Assembly (NCBI RefSeq): GCF_051549785.1
Contig: NZ_CP189974.1
Location: forward strand, 62,001 to 126,000
Direction: 5' to 3'
DNA length: 64,000 bases
Source: Caldatribacterium sp051549785
GTDB taxonomy: Bacteria; Atribacterota; Atribacteria; Atribacterales; Caldatribacteriaceae
Part shown: positions 8,360-16,144 of the stretch, one piece after another
How the letters are laid out: the number at the start of each line of letters is the position of its first letter
Numbering within the stretch: position 1 is the first letter of the stretch
The notes under the pieces: model-generated
What the model was told of the DNA's origin: nothing
Databases searched by the model: none
What the model saw: the letters and a program-made list of their open reading frames with translations, nothing else
Made by a program: the position numbers and the translations under genes

Positions 8360-9180
8360 ACCTCACCGTCCAGAGTATGGGGGAAATCCCATGGGTGAAA
8401 CACCACCAAAACGCTCTGGAGGTGAGGTCCCATGGATATCGGGGCTCCAGGAGATTCTGGCATGCTCTCTCCACTTCCTGGAAAAAAAGAGTGGGTTTCC
8501 AGGAGTTTGCAGAGAAGCTCTCAAAGACCGAAAGCAGTGTGGGCAGATTGAGGGTGGTCCTCGAAAGCCAAAGACGAGGCCATCCACCGGGAGAGGGATA
8601 GAAACGCCTTCCAGGTGGTCCGAAGGAAAGACCAGCGGACCGTCCTCGCCCCCTTTGGGGATGCCACCTCAAGGAAGGACCTCCTATGGGCAGAGCGACA
8701 GAGAGTGTACCTGCACCTCCTCGATGACCAGATCATCTCCGTCCTACCTTGATGCCCCTGGTGCAGGGAGTCCGGAGGCCTGTCCTGAGCGTTATGCCAG
8801 AGGGCAGAGAGAGGGTTCCTGGGAGAACGCGGAAGCCTTCTGCTCTCAAGCCTGCCCGTACCTCCCTCAGAGCTGAGGAGAATCCCAGCACACCAGGCGC
8901 TCCCAGGCTGCAATCGGCGCCGAAGTCCACGGGAACCTCTCAGCTTGACTCTCCCACAACCCCATGGGCTCTTTGAGCCTTGAAGTTCAACGGGCGCTGA
9001 GAGAGGAAGGGAGGTTTTCCGGGAAGTCCATAACGACATCCCGGCGATGCGGAAAGCGGTGAGTGCTTTAGCACGACCTCAAGGCCCTGGCGCAGGGTAC
9101 GTCCTGGGTTCCTGTGGTATGAGGTGACCGTAATCCTCTGGATAGGTAGGGTTGAAAAGGAGAAACCCATGGTGAGAGAA
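8360..9180 (+). pseudogene. Gene-free stretch with possible decayed coding remnants
   Basis: About 1 kb between the divergent HD-GYP and acyl-CoA ligase genes holds no intact gene that I recognise. On the plus strand, fragments in shifting frames look protein-like: about 8470-8575 (EKKRVGFQEFAEKLSKTES, helix-turn-helix-like) and about 8580-8752 (FQVVRRKDQRTVLAPFGDA through LHLLDDQIISVLP, ending at a TGA). They need a frame change near 8580 to join. Further downstream I see only short open frames with low-complexity, Pro/Ser/Arg-rich translations. A degraded gene is the best reading, but no family was recognised. Confidence 0.35.
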
Positions 9181-9268
9181 CCAGGAGTGGAGAGAACTCG
9201 AGAAAATCCCCCTACGATAGGTTGACACCCATCCAATTCTCCCGCCTGTCACCGGCTTTTTGAGTTTG

Positions 9269-9277
9269 TGCTACAAT
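9269..9277 (+). promoter_or_regulatory. Extended -10 promoter of the acyl-CoA ligase operon
   Basis: TGCTACAAT fits the extended -10 form TGnTATAAT with one mismatch. The ribosome site AAAGGAG and the ATG at 9305 follow within 30 bases. Confidence 0.55.
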
Positions 9278-9304
9278 GGAAGCAAAAAGGAGAAAAAATG
9301 AATC

Positions 9305-10795
9305 ATGCCGGAAACCATTCCCGAACGTCTGGAAAAAATGAGCAGGGACTACCGGGGGAAAGTCGCCATTTCCTTTCGGGGGACGCGGATACTGTACCGG
9401 GACCTCCCCGGAATCATCGCCCAGGAAGTAGCGGCTATGCAACAGGCCGGAATACGGCCCGGGACAAGGGTAGTCACGGCCATCGGGAACAGCTGGTATG
9501 CCCTCCGATTCTACCTTGCCGCGCTCACTCTCGGCGTCATTCCCATTCCTCTTTCCCCCCGTACCCCGGAGGACATGCAAGTGAACATCCTCCGTGCCGC
9601 CTCGGCGCAGTTCCTCCTCCGTGAAGCCCCCCTCAAAGACCAGGACGTCCCCTGCGCTATCCTGAGGGAGAACGGGGAAATTTCCTACCCCTCGACCCTC
9701 CTCCCCTCTTCCATACCCCTTCCAGAGCTCGAAAGCCCTGTAGCGGCCCTCTTCTGCACTTCGGGAACTACAGGAATGCCGAAACTCGTCATGCTCACCC
9801 ACCGGAACATCCTCTCCGACATCGACAGTTGCTTCGACCTCGTCGATATCTCCCCCGAAGACCGGATGCTCGGGGTTTTGCCCATGTTCCACGTCTTTGG
9901 GTTCTCCATCGCCTACCTCCTCCCGCTCATGAAGGGCATGACGCTCACCATTGTCCCCTCCCTGTATCCCCTTGAAGAGTTTGTCACCGCCTTGCGGGAG
10001 GACCAGTCCACCGTTTTCCTCGGTGTTCCAGCAATCTTCTCCATTCTCACCGGTGCCCGGAGAAAGACCTCCTTTGACCTCCATCCCCTGCGACTTCTCA
10101 TCTGCGGGGGCGATGCGCTGCCCTCAAGGGTGCGGGAGGCCTTTGAGGAGGCCTTTGGACTCTGCATCATTGAAGGATACGGCATCACCGAAGCCTCTCC
10201 GGTGGTGGCCGTGAATCCCTCTCCTGAGGCGCGCGTTCCCGGTTCTGCAGGACCAGTCATCAGTGCTATACGCCTGCGAATCGTCAACGACGCAGGAGAA
10301 GACCTGGGCACAAACGAGGTTGGAGAAATCCTCCTTGCCGGAGACCCCGTTTCTCCCGGGTACTTCGCCAACCCCAAAGAGAACGCTCAAGCCTTCCGGG
10401 AGGGGTGGTTCTGCACAGGGGACCTGGGGAGAATAGATGAGCAGGGAATCCTCTACATCGAGGGACGGAAAAAGGAAGTGATCATTGTCTCCGGTTTCAA
10501 CGTGTATCCTCAGGAAGTTGAGGAAGTCCTCCTTGGCTTTCCCGGGGTGGCGCAGGCTGCAGTGGTAGGCGTCAAGAGAGAACTCCGGGGAGAGATGGTG
10601 AAAGCCTACATTGTGCCCCAAGAAGGAGCTTCTCTCACGCCCCGAGAGATTGTGGATTTTTGCCGGAAACACCTTCCCCCTCACAAGGTGCCACGCCTTG
10701 TGGAAATCGTTCCTGGACTCCCCCAGACAGCCACCGGAAAGGTGATGAAATACCTCCTCACCCAGGCTGCTTCGGAGAAGGAGTACGAGGTATGA
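9305..10795 (+). CDS. AMP-dependent acyl-CoA synthetase (fatty or aromatic acid-CoA ligase)
   Basis: ANL-superfamily enzymes activate a carboxylic acid with ATP and then form the CoA thioester. The 496 residues carry the P-loop TSGTTGMPK, the A5 motif GYGITEASP, the A7 motif GWFCTGDLG, the hinge GRKKEVIIVSGFNVYPQEVE, and the catalytic lysine motif PQTATGKVMK near the C-terminus. The substrate cannot be read from sequence. It begins an operon with a SYLF protein, a small membrane protein and two 2-hydroxyacyl-CoA dehydratase-like proteins, so an acyl-CoA is likely handed along this set. The start ATG at 9305 is chosen over the ATG at 9298, which is out of frame. Confidence 0.9.
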   Translation: MPETIPERLEKMSRDYRGKVAISFRGTRILYRDLPGIIAQEVAAMQQAGIRPGTRVVTAIGNSWYALRFYLAALTLGVIPIPLSPRTPEDMQVNILRAASAQFLLREAPLKDQDVPCAILRENGEISYPSTLLPSSIPLPELESPVAALFCTSGTTGMPKLVMLTHRNILSDIDSCFDLVDISPEDRMLGVLPMFHVFGFSIAYLLPLMKGMTLTIVPSLYPLEEFVTALREDQSTVFLGVPAIFSILTGARRKTSFDLHPLRLLICGGDALPSRVREAFEEAFGLCIIEGYGITEASPVVAVNPSPEARVPGSAGPVISAIRLRIVNDAGEDLGTNEVGEILLAGDPVSPGYFANPKENAQAFREGWFCTGDLGRIDEQGILYIEGRKKEVIIVSGFNVYPQEVEEVLLGFPGVAQAAVVGVKRELRGEMVKAYIVPQEGASLTPREIVDFCRKHLPPHKVPRLVEIVPGLPQTATGKVMKYLLTQAASEKEYEV

Positions 10796-11478
10796 AGCTT
10801 TTTGCGCTTTTTGGAGCTTTGTGTTTGCTCTGTACTTCCCAGGTTCTCGCTCTCTCTCCCGGAGAAGACCTCATCAACCGCTCCATTGAAGTCCTCTACG
10901 AGCTTTCCCGTTCCCTTGATCGCCGGATTCTCCTGCCTCTTTTTGAGAACGCCCAGAGCATCGCGATTTTCCCCGAAGTGAAACGAGTCGGACTCTTTGT
11001 GGGCATCGCTCAGGGCGAAGGGGTGGTCTTTGCGCGGGGCAAGGACCGAAAAACCTTTTTTGGACCAGCGTTCTACACCCTTCAGGGGGTCAACCTCGGG
11101 GTCCAGGTGGGCATCCAGTCCCAGGATATCATCCTCTTCATCATGCGACGGGTAGCCTTAGAGACCCTATCTCGGGGGTACGCAGTCCTTGGAGGGAATC
11201 TCTCCGTCACCCTGGGACCAGCGGGACGGGGAGTTTCCGTTGCCCTGGACTCTGAACTCTCCTCACCCTGCTACGCCTACGCCCTCTCCCGGGGGGTGTT
11301 CCTTGGAGTTACCCTTGAGGGAACAAAGCTCACCGAAAACGTAAAGCTCAATGAGAAGTTCTGGGGGCGAAAGGTTGAGGCGGCAACCATTCTCTCACAG
11401 TTTCTGCCCCCTGACTTTGCCTCACGGAACCTGGAACGGTTCCTGAGAGACCTCGCCAAAGGAGGTGAAAAACCCTGA
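10792..11478 (+). CDS. Exported SYLF (Ysc84) domain lipid-binding protein
   Basis: The 228-residue protein begins with a signal peptide (MKLFALFGALCLLCTSQVLA, cleavage near residue 20). A SYLF domain follows, with the signature ENAQSIAIFPEVKRVGLFVGIAQGEGVVFAR and later GPAGRGVSVALDSELSSP. SYLF domains bind membrane phospholipids in characterised eukaryotic proteins. The bacterial role is unclear. The ATG overlaps the stop of the ligase as ATGA. It is probably periplasmic. Confidence 0.85.
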   Translation: MKLFALFGALCLLCTSQVLALSPGEDLINRSIEVLYELSRSLDRRILLPLFENAQSIAIFPEVKRVGLFVGIAQGEGVVFARGKDRKTFFGPAFYTLQGVNLGVQVGIQSQDIILFIMRRVALETLSRGYAVLGGNLSVTLGPAGRGVSVALDSELSSPCYAYALSRGVFLGVTLEGTKLTENVKLNEKFWGRKVEAATILSQFLPPDFASRNLERFLRDLAKGGEKP

Positions 11479-11702
11479 TCCGCATCTTGTGGTCGCTCAT
11501 TGTTTTGGTGTTCCTTGTGGCGCTCTTTGCCATCCTCTTCCACACCCTTCCTCTCTTCTTCCCCTTTTTCCTGGGAAGCCTGGCGTTTCTTTTCGTTTTC
11601 CTCCTCGGCGTATTCCTCTTTGGCTGGGCGCTGCTTGTAGTGTTCCCTTTTGTCCTTGCTGGACTCACACTCTGGGCAATTCTCTGGGCGTTCGTCTTCT
11701 GA
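11475..11702 (+). CDS. Small membrane protein, probably CTG start
   Basis: A 70-75 residue, almost wholly hydrophobic protein (LFFPFFLGSLAFLFVFLLG and similar), with two or three membrane segments. No ATG lies near the start. GGAGGTG at 11461-11467 is seven bases ahead of CTG at 11475, which overlaps the SYLF stop codon as CTGA, like the ATGA couplings elsewhere in the window. TTG at 11487 is the alternative but is 19 bases from that site. It is unlike any family I recognise. Coding status rests on hydrophobicity and position in the operon. Confidence 0.5.
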   Translation: MIRILWSLIVLVFLVALFAILFHTLPLFFPFFLGSLAFLFVFLLGVFLFGWALLVVFPFVLAGLTLWAILWAFVF

Positions 11703-11703
11703 A

Positions 11704-12588
11704 ATGCGCACTCTGGGGTACTTCTGCCGCTACGTCCCCCAGGAGCTCCTTGAAGCCTGTGGCTTCACAGCCGTATTCTTCAAACCGGATTTCTCAAGCC
11801 CTCAGTTCTCCTCCCTTCCCGTTCCCTTCTGTGCGCTCTGCAAGACCTTCATCAGCTGGGCCCTGAACCACAGGGAATTCTCGGGGTTTGTTGTTCCCCT
11901 GGCATGCGATGCCTCCCGGAGGACTTACGAAATCCTCAGGGCGCTCTCTATTCCGGCTCTCCCCCTTGACGTTCCCGCTCTGGCCGGGGAAACGGCCGTA
12001 GAGCGGCTGACCAAAAACCTGAACGAGCTTGCCCGGGAGCTTCTGGCGCAAAGTGGCCGCTCCTTTCTGGAATTCACCACATCCTTAAAGCAAGCCTTAG
12101 AGGAAACGCTCAGGCAAAGGGAAAGGTTCTCTCGGGAATGGGAAGAGCGCCGGAGGGCGTCGGACCGTATTCCTCTTCTGCTTTCGGGCTCGCATTTCGC
12201 CCACGCGCTTTTGCCCCTTCTTGAGGAGAAAGGGTTCCTGGTTTTTCCGGATCTCCCCGAAAACCGGTTTCTTCTCGGCGAAGAACCTCTGTCTCTCACC
12301 GCATCTCCCCTTGAGGACCTGGCACGCTTTATCCTCCACCGCCTTCCCTGTCCGCGGCTTTCCGGCCCTGCACGAAGAATAGCGCTCAAAAGGCTCCGTG
12401 GTACTCTTGGCCTGCGTGGAATGGTAATAGTCTTCTCCAAGTTCTGCGACTTTCAGCTTTACGATATCGGGCTTCTTGGGCGAAGCTTTGGTCTTCCCGT
12501 GCTCTGTCTTGAACACGACACCACCCCGTCTTTTCCTCAGTGGGAAACGCGACTTGATGCCTTCCGGGAGATGATTCTCCATGGATGA
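11704..12588 (+). CDS. 2-hydroxyacyl-CoA dehydratase / benzoyl-CoA reductase family subunit
   Basis: The 294-residue protein has the family pattern of Fe-S cysteines: PFCALCK near residues 41-47, ACDASRR near 67-73, and SKFCDFQLYDI near the C-terminus. Members bind a 4Fe-4S cluster and take part in radical dehydration or ring reduction of acyl-CoAs. It is shorter than usual and diverged. It overlaps the next, paralogous subunit by eight bases; the two probably form a heterodimer. No ASKHA-type activator (HgdC/BadF) gene is seen in the window. No clear ribosome site precedes the ATG, so reinitiation from the small membrane gene is likely. Confidence 0.7.
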   Translation: MRTLGYFCRYVPQELLEACGFTAVFFKPDFSSPQFSSLPVPFCALCKTFISWALNHREFSGFVVPLACDASRRTYEILRALSIPALPLDVPALAGETAVERLTKNLNELARELLAQSGRSFLEFTTSLKQALEETLRQRERFSREWEERRRASDRIPLLLSGSHFAHALLPLLEEKGFLVFPDLPENRFLLGEEPLSLTASPLEDLARFILHRLPCPRLSGPARRIALKRLRGTLGLRGMVIVFSKFCDFQLYDIGLLGRSFGLPVLCLEHDTTPSFPQWETRLDAFREMILHG

Positions 12589-13825
12589 CATTCCCCCAGT
12601 GCTTCTTCGGATTCTCCGCTTCCTTTTTGAACGGAGAACGCTTTTCCAGCTCCTTAGGCCGTACGAGTGGTGGCTTCGCCGGAAATACCCCAATCCAGCG
12701 CTCCCACAATTCTCCTACCAGGTGACTATCCACACCATCCGTAACCTTTACGGAAGGCGAGGGAAAATCGCCTGGGCCAGCCTCTTCTTCCCTTCGGAAT
12801 TCCTCCACGCCGCCCACCTCATCCCCTTTTACCCTGAAATCGCCACCGGACTCGTCGCCGCCCTGCGTTTTGCCCAGCTTCCTCTTGCTGCAGCCGAGAA
12901 GGCCTGGTTTTCCCAGGACCTCTGTAGCTACCACCGGGGAGGTATCGGCATGAGCCTGCTCCGGCTCTTTCCCCGACCGGACTTTCTCTTTGCCACTTCA
13001 AGCATCTGCCACGGGACGGTAGGATTCTTTGAGGTCCTACGGGAAATCTGGAACGTTCCCCTCTTTCTCGTAGATGTCCCGAAGCAGTGGACCCGGGACG
13101 CGGAGAGGTACGTCGCCGAACAGCTCACCAATATCGCCAGGCGTTTAGAAAGGGAGTGGCATGTCCGCTTTGTGTGGGACAAACCTTTCTTGCTCTCTAA
13201 CAGAACCCGGGAGATTCTCCTTGAAGTAGAGGCACTGCGCCAGAGGAAAGACCGGATGCTCCTTCCCCCAACCAAAAACCTCGACTACCTCCCGTACTAC
13301 TACGAATTCCTGGGTGAGGAGACATCACGCTGCTTTGCCGAACGCCTGAAGGAAGAACTCGCAAAACCCTCCAAAACCCTGCCACATCGTCTCATCTGGC
13401 TTCACCTCAAGCCCTTCTACTCAGGCGAACTTCCGGCCCTCCTTGAAAAGCTCGGCCTCGGGGTGGTGTACGAGGAGTTCACAACACCCTTCCCCGAGGA
13501 ACTCTCTCCCTCTTCGCCCCTGAAGTCCCTGGCGCGGAAGATTCTCTGGGCCAGCGAAATCCTGGCCACTTCCCGGGGGCGCATATCGGGAATTCTCGAG
13601 GCGCTGAAGAGGTACGACGCAGAGGGCGTCATTCAGTGCACCCAGTGGGGGTGTCGCCAGAGCCAGGGAATGGTCATGCTTCTTCGGGAAAAACTCCTTG
13701 AGGCAGGGTATCCGGTGCTCTTTCTTGATGGTGACCACCTCGACCGGCGACACAGCGCCCCGGAGCAACTCCGTACACGTCTTGAGGCTTTCCTTGAGGT
13801 GCTTGAAGGAAGGGGGAGCTTCTAA
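12581..13825 (+). CDS. 2-hydroxyacyl-CoA dehydratase-like (HgdB-type) subunit
   Basis: The 414-residue protein fits the HgdB/FldC family: QDLCSYHRGGIGM (cluster cysteine), SSICHGTVGFFEVL, LIWLHLKPFYSG, and the C-terminal CTQWGCRQSQGM followed by LFLDGDHLDRRHSAPEQL and TRLEAFLEVLEG. This is the pattern of a cluster-bearing substrate subunit. Substrate and reaction are unknown. It is the last gene of the acyl-CoA ligase operon and runs four bases into a convergent pseudogene. Confidence 0.8.
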   Translation: MDDIPPVLLRILRFLFERRTLFQLLRPYEWWLRRKYPNPALPQFSYQVTIHTIRNLYGRRGKIAWASLFFPSEFLHAAHLIPFYPEIATGLVAALRFAQLPLAAAEKAWFSQDLCSYHRGGIGMSLLRLFPRPDFLFATSSICHGTVGFFEVLREIWNVPLFLVDVPKQWTRDAERYVAEQLTNIARRLEREWHVRFVWDKPFLLSNRTREILLEVEALRQRKDRMLLPPTKNLDYLPYYYEFLGEETSRCFAERLKEELAKPSKTLPHRLIWLHLKPFYSGELPALLEKLGLGVVYEEFTTPFPEELSPSSPLKSLARKILWASEILATSRGRISGILEALKRYDAEGVIQCTQWGCRQSQGMVMLLREKLLEAGYPVLFLDGDHLDRRHSAPEQLRTRLEAFLEVLEGRGSF

Positions 13826-14878
13826 TCCTCAAAAGTGAACCTCTTTTCCTGGAAAATCCGAAGACAGGCATCAAACGCAGCCTCGTCGTAGAACACGCCC
13901 CGCCCAGGAGCAATCTCCCGCAGGGTCTCCTGCAGCTCCAGTGCAGAGCGGTAAGGGCGGTAGTATGTCATGGCTTCCACCACATCGGCCACGGCAAGAG
14001 TACGGGCTTCAACGAGGATTCCCCCGAAGGCCATGAGGGTATCCGGAGCCGTTCATCCGCTCGTGGTGCTCAAGAATGGCCTTCGCTTAGGGAGCCAGAA
14101 GCTCAACCGAGGAAACGATGTCGTAACCCTTTTTAGGATGCTCCTCCACAATAGCCCGCTCAAGAGGCGCAAGCTTCGCCGGTTTGTTCGGAATTTCCCC
14201 GGGAATGGCAATCTTGCCAATGTCATGAAGGAGACCAGCGATGGAAACTTCACGGATTTTTTCCTCCGAAAACCCCATCTCCCGGGCAAGAACCCTTGCA
14301 AGCCGTCCGATGGTCTCCTCAGCGCTTGCAAAACCCAGGATTCGCACCATTGCCGGGTTGGCATCGAGAATCGTCCCTTCCCGAGAGGTGTGGTAAAGAC
14401 CCAGGGGAACATTGTCGAAAAGACGCTGGTACTGAACGTGAAGCTCCAATGAGAGCCGTTGTACAGCCAAGAGATTCTCCACCCTGGCCTTCAGCTCCGT
14501 CTGGTCAATGGGAGTGGTGATGCCCTCATCCACCACAACCCACAGAAAGTGCATCGCCAGACCAAGGTCTCCCCGGGAGGTGACGAGCATAGAGGGGAGA
14601 AAGAGCGGAGCCTCCTGCTCTCTGCGTTTTTGCATCACCGCCCTCAAGGACCGAAGCACTGGCCTATCCACGATGCCCAGGGAGAAATCCTCCTCAAGCA
14701 GAGCCCTCTCAAGAGAACCTGTGGGAGAAAAGGGAAGATGATTCCACGAGCAAGGGTGAGAGGAGGAAGCTGCTGTTCCTGGAGTCTTTAGGGAGTAATG
14801 CCTGACCAAGCATCCGTCGAACTTTAGACCCAGGGTCAGCTCATGGAACGATGGGGAACTGAAAGATGAAATATCCAC
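13822..14878 (-). pseudogene. Broken REC-PAS-HD-GYP signalling gene
   Basis: The pieces of one protein are visible in order. A degenerate receiver-like N-terminus ends TPIDQTELKARVENLLAV. The first part of a PAS domain follows (LFDNVPLGLYHTSREGTILD), joined abruptly to mid-HD-GYP sequence (LLHDIGKIAIPGEIPNKPAKL). An in-frame TAA at 14089-14087 interrupts the HD-GYP domain just before AKAILEHHERMNGSGYP, and a frameshift near 14015-14040 then moves the C-terminus (LAVADVVEAMTYYRPYRSAL) to another frame. The end of the PAS domain and the start of HD-GYP are missing, so there is also an internal deletion. It is not functional as a whole. Confidence 0.85.
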
Positions 14879-14928
14879 GTGATCCTTGGTACGAGCTTTA
14901 GCCTAAAGATACGCGGTCAACAACTTTC

Positions 14929-15812
14929 CTAAGCCGGGGCTATGACGAGGCCAAGGTCTCTGATCATTTCCAAATCCAAGGAGGATTCTCGACCTTGGGT
15001 GGTGAGGTAGTTGCCGGTCATGAGGGAATCGGCACCCGCCAGAAGACCCAGGGGCAGGAGTTGTCGCAGGGTTTTTCTTTCCCGCCACAGAGCCTAATGT
15101 TCTTGTCGGGAAGGATAAAACGAAAGACCGCCACGCTCTTCAGGGCTTCCCAGGGTTCCATAAGGGGTCGATGCTCCAGAGGGGTACCTGGAATGGGGTT
15201 GAGAACGTTCAGGGGAACAGCATCAACATCCAGCTCGCGAAGGAGCAAGGCCAGTTCCACCCTTTGGGCCGGGGTTTCCCCCATGCCCAGGATACCTCCA
15301 CAACAAACCTTCAACCCTGCTTCCTTAGCTACCTCAACGGTAGCTATGTCCTCGGCAACGTCGTGGGTGGTACAGATTTGGCGAAAGAAACTCGGCGCTG
15401 TTTCCAAGTTGTGATGGTACATACAAAGCCCGGCTTCCTTTAACTCTCTGGCCTGTTCCGGTGTGAGGAAGCCAAGGGAAGCGTCAGGCCAGATTTTTCC
15501 TTCCGTAGCGATAACCTCAACTGCCCGAAGGATTTCCCGCCACTCTTCTAGAAGGCTTATTCTGGCGCCACTAGTGACGATCCCGAAGCGGTGGACCCCA
15601 CTGGCTGCGGCACTGCGGGCGCGCCTTATCAGTTCTTCAGCAGGAAGAAGAGGGTAGACGTCCACTGCCGTGCGGTGGTAGGCGGACTGAGCACAGAAGG
15701 CGCAATTTTCTGTGCAACGCCCAGACTTGGCGTTGACAATGGAGCAGAGCCCAACAGCAGCTCCCTTGTAGACCAGGCGTATCCGGTGGGTCGCTGCAAG
15801 CAGGTCCATCAT
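14929..15812 (-). pseudogene. bioB: Biotin synthase, frameshifted near the C-terminus
   Basis: BioB is the radical SAM enzyme that inserts sulfur into dethiobiotin. The cluster motif CTENCAFC, YHHNLETAPSFF, CCGGILGMGET and LNPIPGTPLE are intact. After IRLCGGKE the frame is lost in a run of five A (plus-strand T at 15072-15076). One added base would restore the expected tail, KTLRQLLPLGLLAGADSLM and GNYLTTQGR, ending at TAG 14931-14929. As written, translation ends at 15018. The N-terminus also lacks about 30 residues found in most BioB proteins, with an in-frame TAA ten codons upstream. A sequencing error in the homopolymer cannot be excluded, but a pseudogene neighbour supports decay. Confidence 0.82.
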
Positions 15813-15827
15813 AGCCTCTTGTGGCAG

Positions 15828-15859
15828 GTTATAACCATAAGTTTAAACAAGGTTAACGT
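15828..15859 (-). promoter_or_regulatory. Candidate BirA (biotin repressor) operator upstream of bioB
   Basis: On the minus strand, ACGTTAACC and GGTTATAAC flank a 14-base spacer. This resembles the BirA box, TTGTAAACC and GGTTTACAA with a spacer of about 15. It sits 15 bases before the bioB ATG. The half-sites are imperfect. Confidence 0.4.
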
Positions 15860-16083
15860 ATTTCTCAACTCTATCCCTCAAAACCCTAGCGGGGTCAGAA
15901 AGTGCAGGATTCATAGAGAGCGATGAAGCTCAGACAATAGACGTATAGGTATTTGAACAGAACGAATGCCGGATTGCAAGGTACGCAGGAACAAACCACA
16001 AACCAAAATCGCAACAAATCCTGACCAAGTCCAGGGGCTAAAACCACTCGGATAGAGCTGATACAGGTCCTACTTTCCTGAAC

Positions 16084-16112
16084 TTGCAAAGCGTGCCGCA
16101 GTTCGCTAACAT
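16084..16112 (+). promoter_or_regulatory. Sigma-70-type promoter of the isocitrate dehydrogenase operon
   Basis: TTGCAA, a 17-base spacer, then TAACAT. The predicted start near 16119 leaves a leader of about 26 bases with the ribosome site AAAGGAGG. Confidence 0.5.
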
Positions 16113-16144
16113 TCCCTTACAAAGGAGACAAAGGAGGTTGCGCC

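Larger units (their letters stand above)
15813..16144. other. AT-richer intergenic region between bioB remnant and isocitrate dehydrogenase gene
   Basis: About 330 bases with no open frame that looks coding. It holds the BirA-like box at its left end and a sigma-70-type promoter at its right end (16084-16112). Base composition is clearly AT-richer than the flanking genes. Nothing else was recognised. Confidence 0.5.
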
